Source: Sulfurimonas sp. HSL3-7
GTDB lineage: Bacteria; Campylobacterota; Campylobacteria; Campylobacterales; Sulfurimonadaceae
Reading direction: 5' to 3'
Length of the DNA: 64,000 nucleotides
Assembly (NCBI RefSeq): GCF_039645985.1
Contig: NZ_CP147919.1
Location: 1,178,001-1,242,000 of the forward strand
A program made the translations under genes and the position numbers. The first letter of the stretch is position 1; each line of letters opens with the position of its first letter. Below the pieces are notes generated by a model, which did not search any database, was not told the DNA's origin, and worked only from the letters and a program-made list of their open reading frames with translations. Shown here in pieces: positions 17,939-27,701 of the stretch.

Positions 17939-18019
17939 TATAATCTGCAGAAAACTGGATCACAGCTACATTTACACCTCAAAACTCAAAAACCGGTTCT
18001 CCCCCGGGTCCGTCAACTT
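17939..18019 (+). ncRNA. Speculative small transcript: orphan -10 box followed by a T8 tract
   Basis: TATAAT at 17939-17944, preceded by TTTGAC, opens a 200-bp gene-free gap. About 70 bp further on, a short imperfect stem around CCGG-TTCTCCC-CCGG is followed shortly by an uninterrupted T8. The stem is weak and no known RNA family is recognised. It could be a small RNA or just chance. The 65-codon frame over the same place has no credible protein features. Confidence 0.2.
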
Positions 18020-18146
18020 TTTTTTGTTTCCGGCATCTATTCCGTTTTCCAGGCAGAATCTTGGAAATCGTCGTTCATTGGCTCAGCCTCCGAATGCCGA
18101 CACTCCGCCGTGCAAGAGTGTTAAAGAGTAATAACGGTATGTTTAT

Positions 18147-18485
18147 CTATTCGCAGGCCAGGATATTGCCGCTGTCTTTGGCGTATTCGGTAAGAAAATC
18201 TTTGAGGTGTCTGGACTTTTTAATATAGATCGGGCTTTCGAAGTACGCCCATGACTTTATAGAATCTTTTGACAAAAGATGGCGTTTTGCCAACCCGTTG
18301 CCCTGATCCCGCATGAGTGTCTGCCATTCGCTTTTTGTCCTGGATGACAAGAGCTCGTCACCTCTCTGGTGACAGGACTGGCAATCCTCAACATAGGCTA
18401 TACGCCCTTTGTAGATGGCAGCATCGCTGCTTGGCACAAATATTATACTACTGATAGATAGTATAAATAGAATGGAAAGACGCAT
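18147..18485 (-). CDS. Small periplasmic monoheme c-type cytochrome
   Basis: A 112-residue protein with a signal peptide (MRLSILFILSISSIIF, cleavage near residue 22) and one heme c motif CQSCH at about residues 34-38. The distal part is short and has no obvious CcmF/NrfE-type lengthening. It probably carries electrons in the periplasm or serves a nearby redox enzyme. A methionine ligand is not obvious in the usual place (MRDQGNG is the only candidate). It is a stand-alone gene, convergent with the dus side and upstream of nothing obviously linked. Confidence 0.8.
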   Translation of the reverse strand: MRLSILFILSISSIIFVPSSDAAIYKGRIAYVEDCQSCHQRGDELLSSRTKSEWQTLMRDQGNGLAKRHLLSKDSIKSWAYFESPIYIKKSRHLKDFLTEYAKDSGNILACE

Positions 18486-18641
18486 AGGATACCCCGCTTT
18501 TAGATGTAATAAGTCGGGTATGATACATCAATAAAGCGTTATAAGACAGGTATTCGTAAAATATATTACATAGCGTGATAATCATGTGATTTCAGTCACT
18601 TCGGAAGCTTCCGCTCTTTTAGAAAAGAGTGGAGACTACGC

Positions 18642-19250
18642 TTACGGGTAATGCGAGTTGATAAGCTCGGCGAGTTCGTCTTTTTTGACAAAATCCGCGC
18701 CCATGCTGATGATAAAGGACGATGCCTCTTCAAGACTCAGCGATGTCGAGACCACTAACGCCTCTTTTACGATCACCGTATAGCCGCTGGTCGGGTTCGG
18801 CGAGGTCGGTACAAAGAGGACGCAGACCCCTTTGTGCCTGTTGAGCACGTAGGCCGGGACCCAGACATCCGGTTTTGGATACTCCACCAGCACCACCTCT
18901 TTTTTGCCGCCTTCTTCATTCCCTGAAAGCATATTGGCCACTTTCTTCGAAACGGAGTAGATGGTCCTGATAGCAGGGACGTAGTCAAAGAGACGGTCGA
19001 TCGTCGAGATGATGATGGATCGGCCGTACTTCTCTATGGTATAGCCGAGCATGGCGAAGAGAAGGACTACCGTGATCATCAGCCCAACGGTGATGCCGAA
19101 AGAGTCGGTGTACTGGTGGAGGCTGAAATAGGCGCTGATACCGATGTCTTTGAGGAAGTTGACAACGATGAGAACCAATACGAGAGGAAAGAGCGAGAGT
19201 GCCCCGACAAAGATATAGCGTATAAGTTGTTTGAACCAGTGGCCGAGCAT
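18642..19250 (-). CDS. DUF502 family membrane protein
   Basis: A 202-residue protein with two N-terminal membrane spans (about residues 10-33 and 52-75). The DUF502 core follows: FDYVPAIRTIYSVSKKVANML, then VVLVEYPKPDVWVPAYVL, VCVLFVPTSPNPTSGYTVIV, and a C-terminal SFIISMGAD helix. Members are widespread and of unknown function. It is a single gene with a start 9 bp downstream of a weak purine-rich element. Confidence 0.85.
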   Translation of the reverse strand: MLGHWFKQLIRYIFVGALSLFPLVLVLIVVNFLKDIGISAYFSLHQYTDSFGITVGLMITVVLLFAMLGYTIEKYGRSIIISTIDRLFDYVPAIRTIYSVSKKVANMLSGNEEGGKKEVVLVEYPKPDVWVPAYVLNRHKGVCVLFVPTSPNPTSGYTVIVKEALVVSTSLSLEEASSFIISMGADFVKKDELAELINSHYP

Positions 19251-19511
19251 AGTGTCTCCGGAATTTAGATTTTTTCCATTATAGCCTGTGCCGCGTTACA
19301 GTGCACTATAGTCGGAACGCATGTTCGCAGCGTTGTTTTTGTACCGGTTTTCTCTTTTTAAATCTTTTACCAACATTAATGTCGCATTAACTCGGGCACA
19401 CTATATGCATTGATATAAGTATTCTTTTAAGCGCAACAGCATGCATACACCATTTTCTTACGGTGCTCGAACATAACTTGAACGGAAATATTGCTACACC
19501 AAGGACCTCCT

Positions 19512-20051
19512 ATGGGAACACCGATCGATTATATCTATGAGAACAAGCTGCAGTGGCAGCCATCATTTAACGGCGCATTAGAAGTACCCGGCCGCTTCGG
19601 CTATCGCGGCGCACTTGTCGTCACACCGGGCAAGTTTATCTCACCCGAGAAACAGATGCCGCCCAAGGTGATGCTTAAGCATGCCATCGCCATTACGGAT
19701 GATGCGGCGATGCTGATGCTTGCCGCCGAGCTGGAGAGCTTTGATGATTTCGCCGCGGCTTTTGAAGGCTATAAGAGTCTTTTGACTGCCGATACCCTGG
19801 TAACACTGTTTGTCAATGACCTGCTCAGCGACGCTCTTTTTGATTACGAGGGGATTCCTGTCTACGCCTTCTCTCTAGACGAGAGTTCGGTCTGGAACGA
19901 ACTTATCGATCACGCCGACCTGGAGAAGCGCGAACTCAAGCGCATGGGTGCCGAAGAGAAACTGGACACGCTCTACGACGGTCTGAAAGCCTCAACACTG
20001 CGCGCACCGAAACTGACATACGATGAGGCCTGCGCACTGAAAATGTCCTAA
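19512..20051 (+). CDS. Unrecognised 179-residue cytosolic protein
   Basis: No signal peptide or membrane span is present. The ATG at 19512 is preferred over an upstream TTG (19491), because AAGGA lies 6 nt before it. Landmarks are GRFGYRGALVVTPGKFISPEKQMPPKVMLKHAIAI, then an acidic helical region and a C-terminal KLTYDEACALKMS. Codon use matches the neighbouring genes, so it is probably real. I cannot assign a family. It is a single gene between a divergent DUF502 gene and a TauE-type gene. Confidence 0.7.
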   Translation: MGTPIDYIYENKLQWQPSFNGALEVPGRFGYRGALVVTPGKFISPEKQMPPKVMLKHAIAITDDAAMLMLAAELESFDDFAAAFEGYKSLLTADTLVTLFVNDLLSDALFDYEGIPVYAFSLDESSVWNELIDHADLEKRELKRMGAEEKLDTLYDGLKASTLRAPKLTYDEACALKMS

Positions 20052-20175
20052 ACGCGTCGGACCGCCTGGAGCGCTGCCTGCGTCTTCCGGTCTGCTGCCG
20101 CGCTTCATGTGCGTTCTATCCTTAATCCCAAAACCCACCTTACAAACAATAACCCCCTCCAAAGCCGTTATCCGT

Positions 20176-20181
20176 TATAAT
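20176..20181 (+). promoter_or_regulatory. -10 element for the tauE-uvrA-helicase operon
   Basis: TATAAT 35 bp before the ATG at 20216, followed by AAGGA (20199-20203). Confidence 0.5.
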
Positions 20182-20215
20182 CGCGCGAAATGGTTACTAA
20201 GGACTTATATAGATT

Positions 20216-20965
20216 ATGCTAGAGATTATTGAACTTCTTTTTCTGGGTGCTGCCGTCGGTGTGCTTTCGGGCTTTTTCGGTATAGGCGGGGGGACGATAC
20301 TTGTGCCGGCACTGCTCTTCATGGGCTATGACATCAAGACGGCTATCGGTATCTCGGTGGTGCAGATGGTCTTCAGTTCGATTTACGGCTCCTACCTGAA
20401 CCTTCGCAAAGGGACGCTTGACATCAAGATGGTCATGATGATCGGATTCGGCGGGTTCGCGGGAGCGCTTTTGAGCCCTTACATCATCATGACACTCTCC
20501 TCGAAGACCCTTGAAGCGATCTTCCTCGGCTTTGTCCTTTTTGCGCTGGGACGAATGTTCTTCAAGACGACCGAGCACCAAGATGAACGCAGCGCGCATC
20601 CGGTCATTCTCTTTTTGATCGGTGCGATGCTGGGTGCTTTTTCCATCTCCATCGGGGTCGGCGGTTCGATCCTGCTGGTACCTCTGCTGGTCGGTTTTCT
20701 GCATGTGCCGCTTAAAAAGGCGGTCTCGGCCGGGCTCTTTTTTGTCGTCTTCTCCTCGCTGTCTGGCCTTATCGGACTCTCTGCGGTAGGGCAGATCGAC
20801 TACTACAGCGGTACCGTCATCGGGCTGGCCTCTCTGGCGGGTGTGGCCGGCGGTATCTGGTTGAAGCACCAGGTGGTAGACAAACAGCACAGGATCGCAC
20901 TGATGGTCTTCTACATCGGTGTCTCAGCATATTTATTTTACAGATTGGTAGGTCAAAATGGATAA
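20216..20965 (+). CDS. TauE/SafE-type (TSUP) sulfite or sulfonate-related transporter
   Basis: A 249-residue membrane protein with about eight spans in two related halves. Each half starts with a glycine-rich loop: GFFGIGGGTILVPALLF (residues 19-36) and SISIGVGGSILLVPLL (about 142-158), the duplicated TSUP signature. Family members export or import sulfite, sulfoacetate or thiosulfate-derived anions. The substrate here is unknown, though sulfur anion transport would suit a sulfur-oxidising lineage. Its stop overlaps the uvrA start by 8 bp. Confidence 0.88.
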   Translation: MLEIIELLFLGAAVGVLSGFFGIGGGTILVPALLFMGYDIKTAIGISVVQMVFSSIYGSYLNLRKGTLDIKMVMMIGFGGFAGALLSPYIIMTLSSKTLEAIFLGFVLFALGRMFFKTTEHQDERSAHPVILFLIGAMLGAFSISIGVGGSILLVPLLVGFLHVPLKKAVSAGLFFVVFSSLSGLIGLSAVGQIDYYSGTVIGLASLAGVAGGIWLKHQVVDKQHRIALMVFYIGVSAYLFYRLVGQNG

Positions 20966-23777
20966 GATCAAAATTACAGGCGCGCGTGAAAATAATCTTA
21001 AAAATATCTCGCTTGAGGTGCCCAAAAATCAGCTTGTCGTCTGTACCGGGCTGAGCGGCAGTGGCAAGTCGACGTTTGCTTTCGGTACACTTTACGCCGA
21101 GGGTCAGCGCCGCTACCTGGAGAGCCTCTCAAGCTATGCCCGCCAGTTCCTTGACCGTATCGGACAGCCCGACGTCGACAAGATCGAAGGGCTGACGCCG
21201 GCGATCGCAATCGACCAGAAGACCACCTCTAAAAACCCGCGCTCGACCGTCGGGACCATCACCGAGATCTACGACTACCTCCGTCTGCTCTACGCGCGCA
21301 TCGGGGTGCAGCACTGCCATCTCTGCGGCAAAGAGATCTCCCAGATGTCTGCGTCGGACATTATCGACCAGGTCAAAAAACTGCCGGTGGGTGCAAAGAT
21401 CGTCATTCTGGCACCGCTGATCCGTGAGAAGAAGGGGACTTTTCAGGATCTTTTTGAATCTTTGCGCCACAAAGGGTATGTCCGTGCGATGATCAACGGG
21501 GTAATGACCCGTCTGGACGAGGAGATCGAACTCTCCAAGACCAAGAAACATACCATCAAAGTGGTCATCGACCGTATCGTCATCAAAGAGGACAACCAGG
21601 ACCGTATCGCCCAGGACGTCGAAAAAGCGCTCAAAGAGAGCTACGGCGAGGTGGAACTGGAGTTTCTGAACCATGCCGAGATGGGTTATAAAGAGAACAT
21701 CATCCACTACTCGGAACACAATGCCTGTTTCGACTGTAAAGTGAGTTTCGAGCCGCTTGAGCCGCTCACCTTTTCGTTCAACTCGCCCAAGGGCGCCTGC
21801 CCCGAATGCGACGGTCTCGGCGTGCGTTATGCGCTTGACCAGGAGAAGATCATCGACGTCGACCTGCCGATTGAGAAGGGGGCCGTCAAGATCATCTACG
21901 GTTTCAACAAGGGCTACTATTTCACCTTTCTGAAAGGGATGTGTGCCCATAACAATATAGATATCACCGTGCCGTTCGGCGAGTTGAAGCCGCACGAGCA
22001 GAAAGCGGTCATCCACGGCGGTATCGACGAGATCGAGTTCGAATGGAAAGGGCACCCCATCAAGCGGGTATGGCCGGGAATCACCCGTATCGCCTACGAT
22101 ATGTTCAAAGACGACAAAGAGCTGCAGGACTATATGAGCGAGAAGAAATGTAATGTCTGTAACGGCAACCGTCTTCGCCGGGAATCGCTTGCCGTCGATG
22201 TGGCAGGCAAGAAGATCTTTGAAGTGATCAACCTGCCGATTGATAAGAGCTACAAATGGTTTGCCGATGAAAAGACCTTTGATTTTCTGAATGACCAGAA
22301 CAGCATGATCGCACTGCCTATCCTCAATGAGATCAAAGAGCGTCTCTTCTTCCTTTACGACGTCGGACTGGGCTACATCACCCTTGATCGCGATGCCCGT
22401 TCTATCAGCGGCGGCGAGGCGCAGCGCATCCGTATCGCTTCGCAGATCGGTTCGGGTCTGACCGGGGTGATGTATGTGCTGGACGAACCGAGTATCGGTC
22501 TGCATGAACGCGATACCCTGAAACTGATCCGTACCCTACGCTCTCTGCAGGAGAAGGGCAACTCCGTCATCGTCGTCGAACATGACAAAGAGACCATCGA
22601 CAATGCCGACTACATCATTGACATCGGCCCGGGTGCCGGTAAATTCGGCGGCGAGGTGGTCTTTGCCGGGACGCGTAAACAGCTTGAGAAGGCGAAGACG
22701 GTCACAGCGGACTACCTTTCCGGCCGCAAGATGGTCGAGTACTTCCACCGTCGTCGGCAGGAGAACTGGCTGGAGATCAAGAATGTCAGTATCAATAATA
22801 TTGAGGACCTCTCTACCCGTATTCCGTTGGAAAATTTCGTCTGTGTCACCGGTGTGAGCGGCAGCGGCAAGAGCTCGCTGATCCTGCAGACACTGCTGCC
22901 GACGGCTCGCGAGCTGCTCAACCATGCACGCAAGGTCAACAAGGTCGCCGGCGTCGAGATCAACGGTCTGGAGCAGCTTGACAAGGTAATCTACCTCGAC
23001 CAGAGCCCGATCGGCCGTACGCCGCGCTCCAATCCGGCGACCTATACGGGTGTGATGGATGAGATCCGTAATCTCTTTGCCAAGACCAAAGAGTCCAACA
23101 TCCGCGGCTATACAGCATCACGATACAGCTTTAACGTCAAGGGCGGCCGCTGTGAGAAGTGTCAGGGCGAGGGCGAGATCAAGATCGAGATGCACTTCCT
23201 TCCCGATATCATGGTCAAGTGTGATGCCTGTCACGGCACGCGCTACAATGCCCAGACGCTGGAAATTCTCTACAAAGGCAAGAGTATAGCTGATGTCCTG
23301 GCAATGAGCGTCGAGGAGGCTTTTACCTTTTTCGAACCGATCCCGAAGATCCATATCAAGCTCAAGACGCTGGTCGATGTTGGTCTCGGCTACATCACGC
23401 TCGGCCAGAATGCCGTCACTCTTTCCGGCGGTGAGGCGCAGCGTATCAAACTTGCCAAAGAGCTGAGCCGTAAAGATACGGGACGTACCCTCTATATCCT
23501 TGATGAGCCGACGACGGGACTTCACTTTGCCGATGTGGACCGCTTGACAGGGGTTCTGCACCACTTTGTCGAGCTGGGCAACTCGGTACTGGTCATCGAG
23601 CACAATCTCGATATGATCAAAAATGCCGACTACATCATCGATATGGGACCCGAAGGGGGCTCCGGCGGCGGACGGATCATGGACGAAGGTTCGCCGGAAT
23701 CCATGGCAATAAGCTATAAAGAGAGCGGCTCATACACGGGAGAGTACCTCGCCAAAGAGCTGGCTCTGCACAAATAG
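20958..23777 (+). CDS. uvrA: Excinuclease ABC subunit A
   Basis: A 939-residue UvrA, the full length, with two ABC ATPase modules. Walker A motifs are GLSGSGKST (about residue 31) and GVSGSGKSS (about 634). Signature/Walker B segments are SISGGEAQRIRIA..YVLDEPS and TLSGGEAQRIKLA..YILDEPTTGLH. Zinc-finger cysteines include CHLCGKE, CFDCK..CPECDGLG, CNVCNGNR and CEKCQGEGE..CDACHGTRYN. It recognises helix-distorting DNA damage and loads UvrB in nucleotide excision repair. It overlaps the TauE-like gene and precedes the helicase by 8 bp. Confidence 0.98.
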   Translation: MDKIKITGARENNLKNISLEVPKNQLVVCTGLSGSGKSTFAFGTLYAEGQRRYLESLSSYARQFLDRIGQPDVDKIEGLTPAIAIDQKTTSKNPRSTVGTITEIYDYLRLLYARIGVQHCHLCGKEISQMSASDIIDQVKKLPVGAKIVILAPLIREKKGTFQDLFESLRHKGYVRAMINGVMTRLDEEIELSKTKKHTIKVVIDRIVIKEDNQDRIAQDVEKALKESYGEVELEFLNHAEMGYKENIIHYSEHNACFDCKVSFEPLEPLTFSFNSPKGACPECDGLGVRYALDQEKIIDVDLPIEKGAVKIIYGFNKGYYFTFLKGMCAHNNIDITVPFGELKPHEQKAVIHGGIDEIEFEWKGHPIKRVWPGITRIAYDMFKDDKELQDYMSEKKCNVCNGNRLRRESLAVDVAGKKIFEVINLPIDKSYKWFADEKTFDFLNDQNSMIALPILNEIKERLFFLYDVGLGYITLDRDARSISGGEAQRIRIASQIGSGLTGVMYVLDEPSIGLHERDTLKLIRTLRSLQEKGNSVIVVEHDKETIDNADYIIDIGPGAGKFGGEVVFAGTRKQLEKAKTVTADYLSGRKMVEYFHRRRQENWLEIKNVSINNIEDLSTRIPLENFVCVTGVSGSGKSSLILQTLLPTARELLNHARKVNKVAGVEINGLEQLDKVIYLDQSPIGRTPRSNPATYTGVMDEIRNLFAKTKESNIRGYTASRYSFNVKGGRCEKCQGEGEIKIEMHFLPDIMVKCDACHGTRYNAQTLEILYKGKSIADVLAMSVEEAFTFFEPIPKIHIKLKTLVDVGLGYITLGQNAVTLSGGEAQRIKLAKELSRKDTGRTLYILDEPTTGLHFADVDRLTGVLHHFVELGNSVLVIEHNLDMIKNADYIIDMGPEGGSGGGRIMDEGSPESMAISYKESGSYTGEYLAKELALHK

Positions 23778-23785
23778 GAAGCTGC

Positions 23786-26700
23786 TTGATCCTTTTTCGT
23801 ATCTCTGATGTCATGCGCATCGCTTCACAGAGCGACTTTAACGCCGGGATGGAGTACTACCGCCAGGGTCGAAGTGCCGTCAAGTCTTTTGAAATGGTCG
23901 ACGAAGGGCATATGGTCATAACGGCTACGACCAAAGGGAGCCACAACTACGTCCAGTCCATCAGCGTGATGGTCTACGGCAATGAGGTGCGCTTGAACGG
24001 ACGCTGTTCCTGCGGCGGCGATGAGAACTGCAAACATGTCGTCTCGGCGGCGCTTACCTTCATGAACGAAAATACACTTGTCAGAGAAGGAAGGGCGGTG
24101 CAGAAAAGTGAGGGCCAGAAGTGGCTTGAGCGTCTGGAAAAGTCCCTCGAACCCGAACCGGTCAAAAAATCCATCCTGATCTACCGCATTTCGCCGACAC
24201 AGGAGAGGGGAAAGCTGCAGCTGGTCTTCTACCGGGCACGCCTGCTCAAAGAGGGCGGCTACGGCAAACAGAAGCGTATCGAGTTTCATCAGCTGCGTTC
24301 GAGCTTTATGCAGCGCGACTTTCTCACCGACAACGACCGTGAGATCCTTGAACTTTTCGGGGCGCTGGAGTCGAAAGTGAAGCGCAATGCGCAGATCGAG
24401 GGCGAACTCGGCGGTCTGCTGCTGGAGAAGATGGTCAAAAGCGGCAACTGTTACTGGCACGGCAACCGTAACCGTGCCTTGAAGTGGGGTGAGCCGCTCT
24501 CGGCCTCGCTGCTCTACAAAGCGGAGGGCAAAGAGCACTATCGCCTCGCTCTCGATCTTGGGAAACAGTATGAACCTCTTATTACCCTGCCGCTGTCGTA
24601 TGTGGATACCAAAGAGCACATCGCCGGCCGATTGAAACTGGATGGGTTCGATGCCCGACAGCTCGGTCTGCTCCTTCAGGCACCTTTGCTGACAAAAGAG
24701 GAGGTCAACGCCTTTGCACTCAAGGCCATCGAGACGCTGCCATCGTTGCCGCTGCCTGATACCCTGGCGGTTACCGAAATAAAAACAGACCCGAAAGCGA
24801 AACTGACACTCTTCGCCTCTGAAGGGAAACACTGTTTGAAACTGCGTTTTCTCTATGATGCCTATGAACTTGAAGGCGGCCGTGCACAAACGACAAAGGT
24901 ACTGAAAGAGGGTGATACATACCTGAAGATCATCCGCGACAATGCCTTTGAAAAGAGGTGTGAAGACACACTGCAAACGATGGGCTTTGTGGCGGATGAG
25001 AGCGGCGAAAACGACACGTTTATGCCGGAGGGAAACGGACACGATGCTATCGAAATCTGGCGTGCATTCGTTCAGCACTATCTGCCGGATTTGAAAGAGG
25101 ATCGGTACGTAATAGAGGTCGATAACAGCTTCCTTTTCCGATTTGAAAAAGGGGGTGAGGTTAAGCTCGATATCGAACCGAATAAAAACTGGTTCGACGT
25201 GGAGATGTCGGTCGATTTCGAAGGGGAAAAACTGAATCTTCTCTCTGTCGTCAGTGCGCTGCTGGAGCAGCAGACCGACATCGACAGTCTGCCCGAGACC
25301 CTCTCCTTTGAAGTGGCAGAGAACCATTTCATTACCCTCGATTCGGCGCAGTTCAGGCCCGTACTCAAGACCCTTCTGGCCCTCTATAAAGGGGAACGTG
25401 TCGAGCGCCTGGAGATCAGTTCGTGTGATCTCCACCTTCTGCCAAAAGGGCCGTCCGTCAAACTCGGCGGCAGTGCCAAAGAACGGGTGAAAAGGGTCAG
25501 AAAAGAGCTCGAAAGCTTTGACGGCATCGAAAAACTGGAGCACGCCAGTGGGCTGCAGGCGACGCTGCGTGGCTACCAGCAGGAGGGGCTCAACTGGCTC
25601 GGCTTCCTGGAGCGTTTCGGATTCGGCGGCATCCTTGCCGACGATATGGGGCTTGGCAAGACGCTGCAGACACTTGCTTTCCTGCAGCGGCTCAAAGAGC
25701 AGGGAAGACTCGACCTTCCGGTCTTGATCGTCGCGCCGACCTCGCTGCTGGGCAACTGGAAGAACGAGGCGAAGAAGTTCACACCCGACCTGCGTGTGGA
25801 GCTCCACCACGGTCTCAAGCGAAACAAAAATATCCACCTCGACTGTCAAAGCGACATCGTCATCACTACCTATGCGCTGCTGAGCCGCGATTTGGCCCTT
25901 TTCGAGCAGATGCGGTTTGGCTACTTCATCCTCGATGAGGCGCAGAACGTCAAGAACCTCAAATCCAAGGTCCACAGCGCCGCCAGGAAGATAACGGCGA
26001 AGAACTTGCTCGCGCTGACGGGGACCCCGATGGAGAACCACCTCGGCGAACTCTGGTCGATCTTCGACGTGGTGATGCCGGGCTTCCTCGGCGACTACAG
26101 CACTTTCAAACAGTTCTACCAGACACCCATCGAGCAGGAACACTCTCTTGAGCGCCAGGAGATACTGCGCGACAAGACCGCCCCTTTCATGCTGCGTCGT
26201 ACCAAGGAGAAGGTGGCAACAGAGCTGCCGCCCAAAACCGTCATGACGCGCTCCGTCACCTTCGAAGGGCCGCAGGCGAAGCTCTATGAGGGGATACGCA
26301 TTGCGATGGAGAAGAAGGTCAGAGAGGTGATCGCCGAACAGGGGCTGGGAAGAAGCCACATCACGATCCTCGATGCGCTCTTGAAACTGCGGCAGGTCTG
26401 CTGCGATCCGCGTCTGGTGCCGCTGGAGGAGGCGAAGAAGGTTCATGCGTCCGCCAAGCTGGAGATGCTGCTTGAACTGGTCGAGGAGCTCTTGGAAGAG
26501 GGGCGACGTATCCTCATCTTCTCGCAGTTCACCTCGATGCTCTCCATCATCGAAGAGGCGCTCTTGCAGAGATCGGTCCCCCTCGCCAAACTGACGGGCA
26601 GCACGCAGAACCGGGAGAAGGTGATAGAGCATTTCACCGGCGGTGAAGCTGTTGTCTTTCTCATCTCGCTGAAAGCCGGCGGCGTCGGCCTCAACCTCAC

Positions 26701-26953
26701 CGAAGCCGACACCGTCATCCACTACGACCCGTGGTGGAATCCCGCTGCCGAAGAGCAGGCCACCGACCGCGCCTACCGCATTGGGCAGGAGAAACCGGTC
26801 TTTGTCTACAAGCTGATCATCGAAGATTCCGTGGAAGAGAAGATCCTTGCCCTGCAGGAGCAGAAGAAGCAACTTGCCAACTCGCTGTTCAGCGAGAAGA
26901 AAGAGGGTGTTTCTGCGCTGGATGCCGAGAGTCTATTGGAGCTGTTTAGCTAA
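23786..26953 (+). CDS. SWIM zinc finger + SNF2-family DNA translocase
   Basis: A 1055-residue protein. The N-terminal SWIM finger is CSCGGDENCKHVV (residues 72-84), and a long middle region of about 450 residues has no recognised domain. The SNF2 ATPase follows: ADDMGLGKTLQTLAF (Walker A, about residue 620), LIVAPTSLLGNW, LDEAQNVKN (motif II), LTGTPMENHL, then IFSQFTSML, SLKAGGVGLNLT and ATDRAYRIGQEKPVFVY (motif VI). It probably remodels protein-DNA complexes. The TTG start at 23786 has AGGA 6 nt upstream. An ATG at codon 10 is the alternative. The link to uvrA (8-bp gap) suggests a DNA repair role. Pieces of a second gene of this family are found at 29135 and 30080. Confidence 0.93.
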   Translation: MILFRISDVMRIASQSDFNAGMEYYRQGRSAVKSFEMVDEGHMVITATTKGSHNYVQSISVMVYGNEVRLNGRCSCGGDENCKHVVSAALTFMNENTLVREGRAVQKSEGQKWLERLEKSLEPEPVKKSILIYRISPTQERGKLQLVFYRARLLKEGGYGKQKRIEFHQLRSSFMQRDFLTDNDREILELFGALESKVKRNAQIEGELGGLLLEKMVKSGNCYWHGNRNRALKWGEPLSASLLYKAEGKEHYRLALDLGKQYEPLITLPLSYVDTKEHIAGRLKLDGFDARQLGLLLQAPLLTKEEVNAFALKAIETLPSLPLPDTLAVTEIKTDPKAKLTLFASEGKHCLKLRFLYDAYELEGGRAQTTKVLKEGDTYLKIIRDNAFEKRCEDTLQTMGFVADESGENDTFMPEGNGHDAIEIWRAFVQHYLPDLKEDRYVIEVDNSFLFRFEKGGEVKLDIEPNKNWFDVEMSVDFEGEKLNLLSVVSALLEQQTDIDSLPETLSFEVAENHFITLDSAQFRPVLKTLLALYKGERVERLEISSCDLHLLPKGPSVKLGGSAKERVKRVRKELESFDGIEKLEHASGLQATLRGYQQEGLNWLGFLERFGFGGILADDMGLGKTLQTLAFLQRLKEQGRLDLPVLIVAPTSLLGNWKNEAKKFTPDLRVELHHGLKRNKNIHLDCQSDIVITTYALLSRDLALFEQMRFGYFILDEAQNVKNLKSKVHSAARKITAKNLLALTGTPMENHLGELWSIFDVVMPGFLGDYSTFKQFYQTPIEQEHSLERQEILRDKTAPFMLRRTKEKVATELPPKTVMTRSVTFEGPQAKLYEGIRIAMEKKVREVIAEQGLGRSHITILDALLKLRQVCCDPRLVPLEEAKKVHASAKLEMLLELVEELLEEGRRILIFSQFTSMLSIIEEALLQRSVPLAKLTGSTQNREKVIEHFTGGEAVVFLISLKAGGVGLNLTEADTVIHYDPWWNPAAEEQATDRAYRIGQEKPVFVYKLIIEDSVEEKILALQEQKKQLANSLFSEKKEGVSALDAESLLELFS

Positions 26954-27030
26954 TCTGAACCTTTGAAGATATTGCCAAGGGAGATGATGGCAACGGGAAG
27001 CAATCCATTTGCGAAGACGGTTCTTTTACA

Positions 27031-27612
27031 TTATTTTTTATAATGCTTCAGCAGTATCAATAAGTAATCGGCGTGATGTAAAAAAGACGCTTTGGATGAT
27101 AAAGATGGGGGCAATGAGATCTCTCCCCATATGGATGTAATGAAAAACCGTGCGGCAGCTTCAGTGTTGAACGGAGCCAACTCCTGGTCATCGACGGCTT
27201 TTGTCAACAGAGCCGACAGTTTGGAGACAAAGCCTTCAAAGCCTTTTGCAAGCACTGTTTCAAACTCTTTGTCCAAAGGGGCCATCTCCACCAGCAAACG
27301 GTGCATGGGGCATCCGTTGGCAATCAGAACTTCATGCGTGCCCATTTTGGTAAAGATGCGTTCAAGGCTCTGAAAAACGGTTTCATCGGGATATCTTGTA
27401 AAATCAAAAAACGCATCCATTCGGGGAAAGATACGCTCTTTGATAACGGCGAGGATCAGACCTTTTTTTGAATTGAAAAAGTGGTACATACTCCCTTTTG
27501 GAACGCCGGCATTTTTTAGAATGGATGCCGTAGCTGCACCGTGGTAACCATTTTTATAGACTTCAAGAAAAGCCGCATCCAATAGTCTTTCACGACCGTC
27601 ATTATGTTTCAT
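27031..27612 (-). CDS. TetR family transcriptional regulator
   Basis: A 193-residue TetR regulator. Its N-terminal HTH (residues 10-55) has TAASILKNAGVPKGSMYHFFNSKKGLILAVI, the classic TetR recognition helix region. The ligand-binding domain is all-helical, with the second half like the TetR_C_6/AefR-type group. It is transcribed in the same direction as the preceding ketoacyl synthase (89-bp gap). The two share the upstream twin operators, so autoregulation of a fabF-tetR unit is likely. The ligand is unknown. Confidence 0.88.
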   Translation of the reverse strand: MKHNDGRERLLDAAFLEVYKNGYHGAATASILKNAGVPKGSMYHFFNSKKGLILAVIKERIFPRMDAFFDFTRYPDETVFQSLERIFTKMGTHEVLIANGCPMHRLLVEMAPLDKEFETVLAKGFEGFVSKLSALLTKAVDDQELAPFNTEAAARFFITSIWGEISLPPSLSSKASFLHHADYLLILLKHYKK

Positions 27613-27701
27613 GCAAACAGTCCCTTGAACGTATTTTTATGAGATTATAACAAGTTCCTGGTGCTGCAGCCTGCATTACAGAAGTTTAGTCGTCGCCTGC
27701 G

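Noticed and set aside
17934-18131. A 65-codon gene after the dihydrouridine synthase
   Set aside because: It starts on the promoter-like TTGACTATAAT and has no ribosome site or plausible protein pattern.
21129-22505. Long antisense frame inside uvrA
   Set aside because: The uvrA frame carries all motifs; the opposite frame shows no recognisable protein features.
23825-26872. A 1015-codon antisense frame inside the helicase gene
   Set aside because: It lies fully opposite the SNF2 gene, whose motifs are intact. The antisense frame is a codon-use shadow with no domain.
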